Made by a program: the position numbers and the translations under genes. Shown in pieces: positions 1-7,659 of a stretch of 64,000 nucleotides of DNA; position 1 is the stretch's first letter, and every line of letters begins with the position of its first letter. The notes beneath the pieces are model-generated. The model worked only from the letters and a program-made list of their open reading frames with translations. It ran no database searches and had not been told where the DNA came from. Origin of the DNA: an uncultured Kiritimatiellota bacterium (GTDB lineage Bacteria; Verrucomicrobiota; Kiritimatiellia; RFP12; UBA1067); contig CAKTZI010000003.1 of NCBI GenBank assembly GCA_934635385.1, positions 85,932-149,931 of the forward strand, read 5' to 3'.

Positions 1-201
1 GTCGACCGCTGGCGGACGCTCTTCCCGAAGATGCCGGCGCGGCCGGGCCGCTACGAGGCCGGCAAGATCTTCGTCTACGTCAAGAACGCGCCGACGCTCT
101 TTCTGATGCGGCCTCGCTTGCGGCAGATCGCCGCGAAGCTGGCGACGCTCCCCGGCGCGCCGAAGAAGATTGACCTGCGGCTGGAGATTCACGCATCCTG
201 A
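1..201 (+). CDS. DUF721/DciA-like protein, C-terminal part (truncated by window start)
   Basis: The frame is open from the first base to a TGA at 199-201 and gives 66 residues. It has a Trp near the visible start, a strand-like stretch (KIFVYVKNAPTLFLMR), a basic helix (RQIAAKL) and an ending PKKIDLRLEI. This order (W, hydrophobic strand, L-x-M/L, basic helix, final strand with I/L-R-L) is that of the DUF721 family, which includes DciA, the loader-associated partner of the replicative helicase. The N-terminus is outside the window, so the start and full length cannot be judged. The assignment rests on pattern only; another small nucleic-acid-associated protein is possible. Confidence 0.5.
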   Translation, partial: VDRWRTLFPKMPARPGRYEAGKIFVYVKNAPTLFLMRPRLRQIAAKLATLPGAPKKIDLRLEIHAS

Positions 202-280
202 TTCGTATGGGTTGCCCTGCGCACAGGAGGCGTCCGTTGCAGGATCGGCATTGAGCGACCGCGTTGTTGAATTGGGCAAC

Positions 281-324
281 AAAAAACCCCGCGCGACCTC
301 AAGAAGCGGTCGAAAGCGGGTTTT
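281..324 (-). terminator. Rho-independent terminator downstream of tRNA-Ala
   Basis: Read on the minus strand this is AAAACCCGC, an inner stem CGACC/GGTCG, then GCGGGGTTTTTTG. It forms a GC-rich hairpin ending in a T-run, placed just beyond the 3' end of the minus-strand tRNA. The A-run on the other side means it could also work for + strand transcripts leaving the DUF721-like gene. Confidence 0.7.
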
Positions 325-341
325 GCGTGTTTCGCGCGAAA

Positions 342-417
342 TGGTGGAGAAGAAGAGATTCGAACTCTCGACCCCCACGTTGCGAACGTGATGCTCTACC
401 AACTGAGCTACTTCCCC
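342..417 (-). tRNA. tRNA-Ala (anticodon CGC), CCA encoded
   Basis: The reverse complement folds as a complete cloverleaf. The acceptor is GGGGAAG/CTTCTCC and contains the G3-U70 wobble pair that identifies alanine tRNAs. The D arm is GCTC-AGTTGGTA-GAGC. The anticodon loop is TTCGCAA, giving anticodon CGC, which reads GCG. The T arm is GAGAG-TTCGAAT-CTCTT with a discriminator A and an encoded CCA. Anticodon and identity element agree. It has its own upstream promoter (437-466) and a downstream terminator (281-324), so it is a single-gene transcription unit. Confidence 0.96.
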
Positions 418-436
418 ATTCGTGGAAACGGCGCGT

Positions 437-466
437 AGTATATCATATTCTTGGCTCCCTGCGCAA
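437..466 (-). promoter_or_regulatory. Promoter of tRNA-Ala
   Basis: On the minus strand the -35 is TTGCGC (466-461), the spacer is 18 nt and the extended -10 is TGA-TATACT (442-437), about 20 nt upstream of the mature tRNA 5' end. The hexamers and spacing are the same as in the diverging rpsB promoter. Confidence 0.75.
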
Positions 467-538
467 GGGGGTAAATGAACTTTTGTTCAAATGCCGCTTG
501 TTGGCGCGTCGATAGGCCGGAATCCTCGGCCGACCCGC

Positions 539-568
539 TTGCGCGGCGGTGGGCGTTTTTGGTATACT
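539..568 (+). promoter_or_regulatory. Promoter of rpsB-tsf
   Basis: -35 TTGCGC (539-544), 18-nt spacer, extended -10 TGG-TATACT (563-568). The predicted leader to the rpsB start is about 100 nt, long enough for leader control by S2, though I recognise no specific leader motif. Confidence 0.75.
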
Positions 569-678
569 ACGCGCCAATTCGTCCACGGTGGGCGGGTTGA
601 AGCGAATGAACCGAGGTCTCCATCCCACGGTCAAAGCGGATTGAACAGCAACAATTCAAGTTCGAAAGGAAACAAAAA

Positions 679-1713
679 ATGGAAATGCCGACCTCCGCCC
701 TCACGGGCGTCACCCTCAAAGACATGTTTGACGCGGGCCTCCACTTCGGTCACCAGACGAAGCGGTGGAATCCGAAGATGAAAGGCTACATCTTCGACAA
801 GCGCAACGGGATTCACGTCATCGACCTCCAGCAGTCCGTCGAGCTTCTTGACGAGGCCGCCCAGTTCGTGAAGGACGTCATCCTCTCCGGCAAGAAGATC
901 CTCTTCGTCGCGACGAAGAAGCAGGTCGCCGAGATGGTCAAGGAGGCCGCCGCGAGCGTCGACCAGTTCTACGTGACCGAGCGTTGGCTCGGCGGCACGC
1001 TCACGAACGCGAAGACCCTCCGTTCGAGCGTCAAGCGCATGCGTCAGCTGCAGGCCACGGCGAAGGCGAACGGCGGCGAGCTGTCCGAGCACAAGCAGGA
1101 GAACTCGATGCTCCGCCGCGAGCTCACGAAGCTTGAGACGAACCTGACGGGCGTGGCCGAAATGGCCGAGCAGCCCGGCGCCGTCTTCATCGTCGACTGC
1201 GTGAAGGAGGCGAACGCCGTCAAGGAGGCCGTCCGTCTGCACATCCCGGTCGTCGCGATCGTCGATACGAACGCCGACCCGGAGCCGATCGACTACGTCA
1301 TCCCCGGCAACGACGACTCCGTGCGCGGCGTCGAGCTGATCCTGAATGGCCTCGTGAAGGTGATCAAGGACGCGAACACGGAATACGGCGCGAAGGCCGC
1401 CGAGGCGAACGCGAAGCGCGAGGCCGAGCGCCGCGACCGCGAGGCGTCCGAGAAGGCCGCGCGCGCCGAGCGCAAGGCGAAGATCACGGCGTCGCGTCCG
1501 GGTTCCGGCGCGAAGCGTCCGGCCGCGAAGAAGGGCGTTGTCGCCGCGAACGTGAAGGCCGCCGCGCGTGCCGCGAAGGAGGCCGCCGAGATCAAGGCGA
1601 AGGCCGATCTCGCCGCGAAGCGCCAGGCCAAGGTCGCCGAGGCTCAGGCCGCCGTCGAGGCACAGGCCGCCGCGCCGGCTGCGGCTCCGGCCGAAGCCCC
1701 CGCGCAGGCCTAA
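679..1713 (+). CDS. rpsB: 30S ribosomal protein S2 with long C-terminal Ala/Lys extension
   Basis: Small-subunit ribosomal protein S2. The N-terminal ~235 residues carry the whole family fold, including the MFDAGLHFGHQTKRWNPKM motif, GIHVIDLQQS, FVATKKQ, ERWLGGTLTN and IPVVAIVDTNADP. The start ATG follows GAAAGGAAAC, a good Shine-Dalgarno. At 344 residues it is about 100 longer than typical S2. The extra C-terminal part (residues ~236-344) is low-complexity, rich in Ala, Lys, Arg and Glu, first predicted helical or coiled (EANAKREAERRDREASEKAARAER shortened here to EANAKREAERR) and ending in an Ala-Pro tail. tsf follows 56 nt downstream, the usual bacterial pairing, so the two are probably co-transcribed from 539-568. 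Confidence 0.97.
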   Translation: MEMPTSALTGVTLKDMFDAGLHFGHQTKRWNPKMKGYIFDKRNGIHVIDLQQSVELLDEAAQFVKDVILSGKKILFVATKKQVAEMVKEAAASVDQFYVTERWLGGTLTNAKTLRSSVKRMRQLQATAKANGGELSEHKQENSMLRRELTKLETNLTGVAEMAEQPGAVFIVDCVKEANAVKEAVRLHIPVVAIVDTNADPEPIDYVIPGNDDSVRGVELILNGLVKVIKDANTEYGAKAAEANAKREAERRDREASEKAARAERKAKITASRPGSGAKRPAAKKGVVAANVKAAARAAKEAAEIKAKADLAAKRQAKVAEAQAAVEAQAAAPAAAPAEAPAQA

Positions 1714-1769
1714 TTGCGCCACTCAATCTCTCAACTTCACAACTTCTCAACCTCTCAACTTTTCAGACT
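1714..1769 (+). repeat. rpsB-tsf spacer made of CTCAACTT-like units
   Basis: The 56-nt spacer consists almost wholly of short pyrimidine-rich repeats (CTCAATCT, CTCAACTT, CACAACTT, CTCAACCT, CTCAACTT). It contains no Shine-Dalgarno sequence for tsf. Its composition differs strongly from the flanking GC-rich genes. Confidence 0.6.
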
Positions 1770-2603
1770 ATGAACATCACGATTGACATGATCAAGCAGC
1801 TTCGCGAGGCCACGGCGGCCGGCATGGGCGCGTGCAAGGAAGCGCTCAAGGCCACCGACGGCAACATGGACGAGGCGGTCAAGTACCTGCGCGAGAAGGG
1901 TCTCGCCGTCGCCGCCAAGCGCGTCGACAAGGAGTCGAAGCAGGGCATCGTCGCCCTCGCCGTTGCGGCGGACAAGAAGTCGATGGCGCTTGCGGAAGTG
2001 AACTGCGAGACCGATTTCGTCGCGAAGACGGAGGCGTTCGTCAAGTTCGTCGACGAGGCGGCGAAGGTCGCGCTCGAAGGCAAGGACATCGAGGCGACGC
2101 TGTCCGACGACTACAAGATGCTGCTCACCAAGACGGGCGAGAACGTGAAGATCCGCCGCAGCGAGCGTTTCGCGCTCGAAGGCGCGGGCTGCGTTTCGGG
2201 CTACATCCACATGGGCGGCAAGATCGGCGTCCTCGTGGAGCTTGGCTGCGAGAAGCCGGGCGAGAAGCTGGACGAGGCGGCGCACATGGTGTGCCTCCAC
2301 ATCGCGGCGAACGCGCCGAAGTTCATCAAGCCGGAGGAAGTGCCCCAGTCCGAGATCGACGCGGAGCTTGAGATCAAGCTCAACGCGCTTAAGGAGCAGA
2401 AGGGCAAGCTGCCGCCGGAGCAGGCGCTCGTCGGCATCAAGAAGGGCATGGCCGCGAAGTTCTGCAGCCAGATCTGTCTCCTGAAGCAGGACTACGTCGC
2501 GGACGGCGAGATCACGGTCGAGAAGTACCTCGAAAACGTCGGCAAGGAGATCGGCGCGCCGGTCACGGTGAAGCGCTTCTGCCGCATGCAGCTCGGCGCG
2601 TAA
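1770..2603 (+). CDS. tsf: Translation elongation factor Ts
   Basis: Guanine-nucleotide exchange factor for EF-Tu. The N-terminal UBA-like domain is clear (MIKQLREATAAGMGACKEAL, residues ~8-27, then KYLREKGL). It is followed by the TDFVAKTEAF motif (~residues 80-90) that contacts EF-Tu, and by the dimerisation core (HIAANAPKF, KQDYV near the C-terminus). At 277 residues it is normal length. The ATG follows a repetitive pyrimidine spacer without a Shine-Dalgarno, so it may be translated by coupling or by an SD-independent route. In many bacteria pyrH, frr and uppS follow tsf; here pyrH and frr are absent and an ispH-uppS gene comes next. Confidence 0.97.
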   Translation: MNITIDMIKQLREATAAGMGACKEALKATDGNMDEAVKYLREKGLAVAAKRVDKESKQGIVALAVAADKKSMALAEVNCETDFVAKTEAFVKFVDEAAKVALEGKDIEATLSDDYKMLLTKTGENVKIRRSERFALEGAGCVSGYIHMGGKIGVLVELGCEKPGEKLDEAAHMVCLHIAANAPKFIKPEEVPQSEIDAELEIKLNALKEQKGKLPPEQALVGIKKGMAAKFCSQICLLKQDYVADGEITVEKYLENVGKEIGAPVTVKRFCRMQLGA

Positions 2604-2613
2604 GGGCGTTGAG

Positions 2614-4095
2614 ACGAAAGTCGAAGTCATCGAGCCGCATGGGCTCTGCGCGGGCGTGAACGCCGCGATTGCGAAGGCCCTCAAGCTTCGCAACGTCTAC
2701 TGTCTGCACGCGCTCGTCCACAACGAGATCGCCATTGGCGACCTCAAGGCGCTCGGCTTTCGCTTCGTCGATCGCATCGAAGACGTGCCGGAAGGCGAGA
2801 CGGTCGTCTTCTCGGCGCACGGCGTCTCGCCGCGTGTCCGCGAAGCCGCCGCCGCGCGCCGCCTCAAGGTCGTGGACGCGACGTGTCCCTTCGTCGCGAA
2901 CGTCCACAGGGCCGCGCGCGCGTTCGCCCTCCGGGGGATGCCCGTCGTGATCCTCGGCGACCCCGGACACGCCGAGTTCCAGGGCATTGCCGGGGAAGTC
3001 GGCGACGGGAACTGGCTGACCTTTGAGCAGGCCCTTTCCGATTCACCCCCTCCCCTCCCCCATCCTTTCCTCGGCGTCGTCGCCCAGACGACGATGAACG
3101 CCGACGAGGTGGCGCGGCAGGTGGCCGAGCTGCGCACACGCTACGCCGTCGAGACGCAGGCCGACGTCTGCCGCGCGACGAAGGAACGCCAGGACGCCGT
3201 GCGCGCGTTCGCGGGCGATGCCATGCTGGTGCTCGGCTCCCGGACCTCCGCCAACTCGAAGCGGCTTGCGGAAGTCGCGACGGCGACGGGCAAGCGCGCG
3301 TTCTTCGCGGGCACGATGGACGAGGTGCGTGCGCTGGACTTCGCCGGCGTGCAGACGCTGGGCGTGACGAGCGGCGCCTCGACGCCGGAACGGTTCTTTG
3401 CGGACGTCGTGCGCTACCTGAAGAACGTGCCGCAGCACGTGGCGATCATCATGGACGGCAACGGACGCTGGGCGACGCGGCGCGGACAGAAGCGCGGCGA
3501 GGGACACAAGGCCGGCGCGAAGACGCTCGGCGACGTCCTCAACTGGTGCGGCGCGCGCGGCATCCGCTATCTCACGGTCTATGCGTTCTCGACGGAGAAC
3601 TGGAAGCGTCCGAAAGAGGAGGTGGACGGCCTCATGTCCCTTTTCGCGCGGATGCTGAAGTCGAAGGAATCGAGTTTCCTGAAGAACGAGGTGCGCTTTC
3701 GCATGATCGGCCGGCGCGGCGACCTGTCGCCGAAGCTCCTCGCCGTCATCGCGTCGCTGGAGAAGAAGACCGCACGGTTCGAGCGTCAGTTCATCGTCGC
3801 GATTTCCTACGGCGGCCGCGCCGAGATCGTCGATGCGGCGAATGCGGCGTTGAAGCGGGGCGAGCCGCTGACGGAAGAGACGTTCCGCGCGTTCCTCTAT
3901 GCGCCGGACGTGCCCGATCCCGATCTCGTCATCCGCACGAGCGGCGAGCTGCGCACGTCGAACTTCCTCCTGTGGGAGGCGGCGTACAGCGAATACTATT
4001 TCACGGACACGCTCTGGCCGGACTTCTCGGAAGCCGAGTTCGACAAGGCCCTCGCGTCCTATGCCGTGCGCCACCGCCGCAAGGGTGGGGTGTAA
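2614..4095 (+). CDS. ispH-uppS: IspH-UppS fusion: HMBPP reductase joined to undecaprenyl diphosphate synthase
   Basis: One frame encodes two enzymes. Residues 1-~268 are IspH (LytB), the [4Fe-4S] enzyme making IPP and DMAPP in the MEP pathway: PHGLCAGV (C12), VHNE, VDATCP (C91), GHAEFQG, QTTMN, DVCRAT (C186), SANSKRL, GVTSGASTP. Residues ~272-493 are cis-prenyltransferase UppS, which makes the C55 lipid carrier: VAIIMDGNGRWA with catalytic Asp281, FSTENWKRP, and RTSGELRTSNFLLWEAAYSE. No stop codon or spacer separates them, although a GTG at 3427 could give a second start for UppS. There is no ATG, GTG or TTG between the in-frame stop at 2569 and GTG 2656, which lies after the Cys12 ligand. 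I therefore place the start at ACG 2614, preceded by AAGGGCG. That start puts the first ligand Cys at position 12, as in E. coli IspH. The gene begins 10 nt after tsf. Confidence 0.88.
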   Translation, partial: TKVEVIEPHGLCAGVNAAIAKALKLRNVYCLHALVHNEIAIGDLKALGFRFVDRIEDVPEGETVVFSAHGVSPRVREAAAARRLKVVDATCPFVANVHRAARAFALRGMPVVILGDPGHAEFQGIAGEVGDGNWLTFEQALSDSPPPLPHPFLGVVAQTTMNADEVARQVAELRTRYAVETQADVCRATKERQDAVRAFAGDAMLVLGSRTSANSKRLAEVATATGKRAFFAGTMDEVRALDFAGVQTLGVTSGASTPERFFADVVRYLKNVPQHVAIIMDGNGRWATRRGQKRGEGHKAGAKTLGDVLNWCGARGIRYLTVYAFSTENWKRPKEEVDGLMSLFARMLKSKESSFLKNEVRFRMIGRRGDLSPKLLAVIASLEKKTARFERQFIVAISYGGRAEIVDAANAALKRGEPLTEETFRAFLYAPDVPDPDLVIRTSGELRTSNFLLWEAAYSEYYFTDTLWPDFSEAEFDKALASYAVRHRRKGGV

Positions 4096-4123
4096 AGCGC
4101 GTTGCGGGCGATTGCAGACGCGG

Positions 4124-4152
4124 TTGACGTGCGGGCGGGAGTATGCCATAAT
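4124..4152 (+). promoter_or_regulatory. Promoter of the dxs-like gene
   Basis: -35 TTGACG (4124-4129), 17-nt spacer, extended -10 TGC-CATAAT (4147-4152). Only 9 nt separate the -10 from ATG 4162, so the mRNA is predicted to have almost no leader. Confidence 0.75.
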
Positions 4153-4161
4153 ACGCCCATT

Positions 4162-5925
4162 ATGTTCGATCTCATGTCCATCAAAGGCCCCGCCGACGTG
4201 AAAGCCGTTCCGGCGGAGAACGTCAACGACCTCTGCGACGCGATGCGCCAGGCGCTCATCGTCCGCGCCTCGAAGCACACGGGCCATGTCGGCCCCAACC
4301 TCGGCTTCGTCGAGGCGACCGTCGCCCTGCACCGCGTGTTTGATTCGCCGACCGACAAGATCGTGTTCGACGTCTCGCACCAGTGCTATCCGCACAAGAT
4401 GCTCACGGGGCGCATGCGGGCGTACGTCGACGAGGCGCACTACGACGACGTGTCGGGCTACACCGAGCCGTCCGAATCGCCGCACGACCATTTCGTCGTC
4501 GGGCACACGGCGACGAGCGTGTCGCTCGCGACAGGGCTCGCCAAGGCGCGTGACCTGCGCGGCGAGAAGTTCAACGTGATCGCCGTCATCGGCGACGGCT
4601 CGCTGTCGGGCGGCGAGGCGTTCGAGGGCCTCAGCAACGCCGCCGAGCAGGGCACGAACCTCATCGTCGTCTTCAACGACAACCAGATGTCCATCGCCGA
4701 GCCGCATGGCGGCTTCTACACGTCCCTCGCCCGTCTGCGCGCGACGAACGGCGAAGATCCCTGCAACCTCTTCAAGGCGATTGGCTTCGATTACCTCTAT
4801 GTTGCAAATGGCAACGACGAGGTGGCCGTCGAGGCGGCGTTCCGCCGGGTGAAGGATGCGCCGCGCCCGGTCGTCGTGCACCTCAACACCGAGAAGGGCC
4901 ACGGCTGGCAGCCCGCCGTCGCGGACAAGGAGGCGTGGCACTGGGGCATGGCCCCGTTCGATCCCGTGACGGGTGCGCCGCTCAATCCGCCGCCTGCCGG
5001 GGACGGCTGGATCGGCAGCCGCTTCGCCGACCACCTGCTCGCGAAGATGGCCGCCGACCCGAAGGTCGTCGTCGTCAACGCCGCCGTGCCCGCGATGCTC
5101 GGCTTCACGAAGGCGAACCGCGAAAAGGCCGGCCGGCAGTTCGTGGACGTCGGCATCTGCGAGGAACATGCCGTCGCGTTCGTGAGCGCCCTTGCCAAGG
5201 GCGGCGCGAAGCCCGTCTTCAGCGTCGTCTCGTCCTTCGTCCAGCGCACCTACGACCAGCTGAGCCAGGATCTCTGCATCAACGACAACCCGGCGACGAT
5301 CGTCGTCACGACGGGCGGACTCGCCACGATGAACGACGTCACGCACCTCTGCTGGTTCGACATTCCGCTCCTCGCGAACATCCCGAATCTCGTCTACCTC
5401 TGTCCGACGAGCGAGAAGGAGTATTTTGCGATGCTCGACTGGTCTATCGACTACGCGCAGCACCCGGTCGCGATTCGCGAGCCGTCGAACGGCGTGCGCG
5501 AGAACGACGTCACGATCCTTTCGGACTATTCGGGCCCGATTCGCTACGACGTCACGCGGCGCGGACGGGACGTGGCGATTCTCGGCCTCGGCAACTTCTA
5601 CAAGTTGGGCACGGAACTCGCGGACGCGCTCGCGGCGAAGGGCGTCTCGGCGACGCTCATCAATCCGCGCACGGCGTCGGAACTCGACGTCGCGGCGCTG
5701 GATGCGCTCCAGGCTGACCACCGCCTCGTCGTCACGCTGGAGGACGGCGCGATCGACGGCGGCTTCGGCGAGAAGGTCGCGCGGCACTTCGGGCCGACGG
5801 ACATGAAGGTTCTCGTGCGCGGCGCGGCGAAGAGGTTCGCCGACCGCTACGACGTTGCGGACTTCCTCGCGGCGAACCGCCTCACCGTGCCGCAGCTCGT
5901 GGCCGACGTCGAAGCGCTGACGTGA
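4162..5925 (+). CDS. dxs: 1-deoxy-D-xylulose-5-phosphate synthase-like ThDP enzyme
   Basis: Thiamine-diphosphate enzyme of the DXS/transketolase superfamily, 587 residues. DXS-like signatures are GHVGPNLGFVEATVALHRVFD, HQCYPHKMLTGRM, GHTATSVSLATGLAKA, the ThDP/Mg motif VIGDGSLSGG...VFNDNQ, the E1 catalytic Glu region VDVGICEEHAVAF, and a transketolase C-terminal domain (residues ~460-587). It would condense pyruvate and glyceraldehyde-3-phosphate, the first MEP-pathway step, which fits the IspH gene next door. It is slightly shorter than classical DXS (~620) and several motifs deviate, so a divergent DXS or related transketolase is possible. I chose ATG 4162 because upstream frame codons (GTG/TTG from 4102) overlap the promoter; there is no Shine-Dalgarno and the message looks leaderless. 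Confidence 0.78.
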   Translation: MFDLMSIKGPADVKAVPAENVNDLCDAMRQALIVRASKHTGHVGPNLGFVEATVALHRVFDSPTDKIVFDVSHQCYPHKMLTGRMRAYVDEAHYDDVSGYTEPSESPHDHFVVGHTATSVSLATGLAKARDLRGEKFNVIAVIGDGSLSGGEAFEGLSNAAEQGTNLIVVFNDNQMSIAEPHGGFYTSLARLRATNGEDPCNLFKAIGFDYLYVANGNDEVAVEAAFRRVKDAPRPVVVHLNTEKGHGWQPAVADKEAWHWGMAPFDPVTGAPLNPPPAGDGWIGSRFADHLLAKMAADPKVVVVNAAVPAMLGFTKANREKAGRQFVDVGICEEHAVAFVSALAKGGAKPVFSVVSSFVQRTYDQLSQDLCINDNPATIVVTTGGLATMNDVTHLCWFDIPLLANIPNLVYLCPTSEKEYFAMLDWSIDYAQHPVAIREPSNGVRENDVTILSDYSGPIRYDVTRRGRDVAILGLGNFYKLGTELADALAAKGVSATLINPRTASELDVAALDALQADHRLVVTLEDGAIDGGFGEKVARHFGPTDMKVLVRGAAKRFADRYDVADFLAANRLTVPQLVADVEALT

Positions 5926-5950
5926 CGGTTGCGGAGGCTGATTGGGGATC

Positions 5951-7366
5951 ATGTGCGCCGTGAAGACGAGAACCCGTTTCGCGCTGGTTGCGCTGCTGCT
6001 CCCGTGGGTCGCACAGGCCGAACGGGAGATGTCGATTCGTGAGTTTTCGGACGAGATCCGGGCGCGTGTCGTCGATCGGGTCACCGAGGCGCTGGCCCTT
6101 CCGCAGGCGGCGACGGCCGAGATCACGGGCGTCGTGACGTTCGTCGGCGAGGACAGCCTTTTCCTGCAGCGCGACGACGACGGGCTGAAGATCGAGACGG
6201 ACGGGGCGGAGACGAGGCTGTGCGCGGGCGATGTCGCGACCGTCTCCGGCGAGCCGTCCCTGGAGGGCGGGCGCATCGTCCTGCGGGCGAAGCGGGTCGA
6301 GAAGGACGGTTCGGAGCCGCTGCCGCCGCCGCGCGCCGTCACGGCGGACGACCTTGTGGCCGCCGCGCGCGACGGGAGGGACGTCAACTGGCTGCGCGTC
6401 TCGCTGGAAGGGCGCGCCCTCGGCCTGACCGAACACGGCTTCGCGCTCGACGTCGCGGGCGTTCCCGTCAACGTGATGTGCGCGGATGTCCCCGGCTTCC
6501 TGTCCGACGCGGCGCACACGCGCCCGAAGCTCCGCGTGACCGGCGTCCTGGAACAGATGCTCGATCCGTCCGTCTTCCTCGGACGAGAAGGCTACGTGAT
6601 GGGCGTGAAGCTCAACGCAATGGGGGCGGACGTCACGCTCGTGCCGGATCTGGCCTATTACGCGGCGCGGCGGACGCGGCGCTTCATTTACGGGGCGACA
6701 GCCGTCTCCGTGGCGCTGGCGGCGCTCATCTGCGTCCTCGCGGTTCTCGCAATCCGCCAGCAGAAGCGGCTCTTCCGCTCGCGGACGCTGATGGCCGAGC
6801 GCAAGCGCATGGCGGACGACCTCCACGACACGATCGAGCAGCATCTCGTCGGCGCGGGCATGCTGATGAAGCTGGGGCAGCTGAAGGCGGCCGAAGACGT
6901 GCTGGTGCGGGCGAAGCGCGAGATCCGCGACATCGTCTGGGGGCTCAAGAACGACGACATGATGCGGCTCTCGCCGGCGGACATGCTGCGGCAGCTCGCG
7001 CACGCCGAGAACACGAAGGGGCTCTGCCGCGTCGATACGCGCCTCGCGGGGCTTCCGGCGAAGATGGACGCGGCGCAGATGCGCGACCTCTCGCTCGTCG
7101 TGCGGGAGGCGATCGGCAACGCGATCAAGCACGGCGGCGCGAAGAAGATCGCGCTGACGGCGGATCCGCACGGGACGGGCGGCTGGCTGTTGCGTGTCGC
7201 GAACGACGGCGCGCCGTTCGATCCCGCGACGGCGCCGGGCGCGGCGGAGGGGCACTTCGGGCTGGAGGGCATGCGCCAGCGGGCCCGCCGCCTCGGCGCG
7301 GGGCTGTCCTTCTCGCGCCGCGACGGCTGGACAGTCCTCACGCTGGAAAAGGCGGCGTGCCAGTAA
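5951..7366 (+). CDS. Membrane sensor histidine kinase, NarL/DegS type (orphan)
   Basis: A two-component sensor kinase of about 471 residues. It has an N-terminal signal peptide (TRTRFALVALLLPWVAQA), a periplasmic region with repeated beta segments resembling OB-fold domains (ITGVVTFVGEDSLFLQ, RVTGVLEQMLD), and one transmembrane helix at residues ~245-266. The cytoplasmic dimerisation box is ADDLHDTIEQHL with phospho-acceptor His292, followed by a GHKL ATPase domain (LVVREAIGNAIKHG, GHFGLEGMRQRARRLG). The H-box and N-box are of the HisKA_3 class that pairs with LuxR/NarL-type regulators. No response regulator is adjacent, so its partner is elsewhere. A TTG at 5942 is an alternative start; ATG 5951 is preferred because the signal peptide follows directly. 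Confidence 0.85.
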   Translation: MCAVKTRTRFALVALLLPWVAQAEREMSIREFSDEIRARVVDRVTEALALPQAATAEITGVVTFVGEDSLFLQRDDDGLKIETDGAETRLCAGDVATVSGEPSLEGGRIVLRAKRVEKDGSEPLPPPRAVTADDLVAAARDGRDVNWLRVSLEGRALGLTEHGFALDVAGVPVNVMCADVPGFLSDAAHTRPKLRVTGVLEQMLDPSVFLGREGYVMGVKLNAMGADVTLVPDLAYYAARRTRRFIYGATAVSVALAALICVLAVLAIRQQKRLFRSRTLMAERKRMADDLHDTIEQHLVGAGMLMKLGQLKAAEDVLVRAKREIRDIVWGLKNDDMMRLSPADMLRQLAHAENTKGLCRVDTRLAGLPAKMDAAQMRDLSLVVREAIGNAIKHGGAKKIALTADPHGTGGWLLRVANDGAPFDPATAPGAAEGHFGLEGMRQRARRLGAGLSFSRRDGWTVLTLEKAACQ

Positions 7367-7431
7367 TGGGTGTCGCGAATTGCGACTCCGACATCCTGCG
7401 CGACAGTCGTCACAGCAGCAAGATTGCTTTC

Positions 7432-7573
7432 GCTAAACACGGAGATGACGGAGAGGCGGAGACACGGAGACCTTTACATGATTCACGAAACATGAAGTCA
7501 ACCCCGATGCCGTCCTGCCTGCCTGTGACTCGCACCTCCGCGTCTCCCAGTCTCCGCTTCCTCCGCGTTCAGC
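7432..7573. repeat. Intergenic inverted-repeat element, CACGGAGA family
   Basis: The gap 7367-7659 carries a long imperfect hairpin. The left arm (7432-7470) is built of ACGGAGA/GGCGGAGA units and the right arm (7536-7573) of the complementary TCTCCGC/CTCCGCGT units. Read in reverse complement, the arms share GCT-AAC-CGGAG and run in parallel for about 38 nt. It matches no gene. It resembles in design the ACGCAAAG and ACAGGATT palindromes at 43.2-44.3 kb. Confidence 0.7.
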
Positions 7574-7642
7574 GCCGCAGGCATTCTCGCGCAGGGAATG
7601 GAATCTCGCAGTTGTGCTGAAATGCGGCGGACGACTTTTTGA

Positions 7643-7648
7643 TATAAT
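7643..7648 (+). promoter_or_regulatory. Extended -10 of the methyltransferase gene
   Basis: TGA-TATAAT with 11 nt between it and ATG 7660. No good -35 is visible at 16-18 nt. A near-leaderless transcript is predicted. Confidence 0.6.
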
Positions 7649-7659
7649 CTTCGTCACAT

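Noticed and set aside
4102..4161. Upstream extension of the dxs-like frame
   Set aside because: It contains the -35 and -10 of the gene's own promoter; the family-like sequence starts after ATG 4162.
3043..6519. 1158-codon minus-strand open frame
   Set aside because: It spans the antisense of three recognised genes and has no family features.
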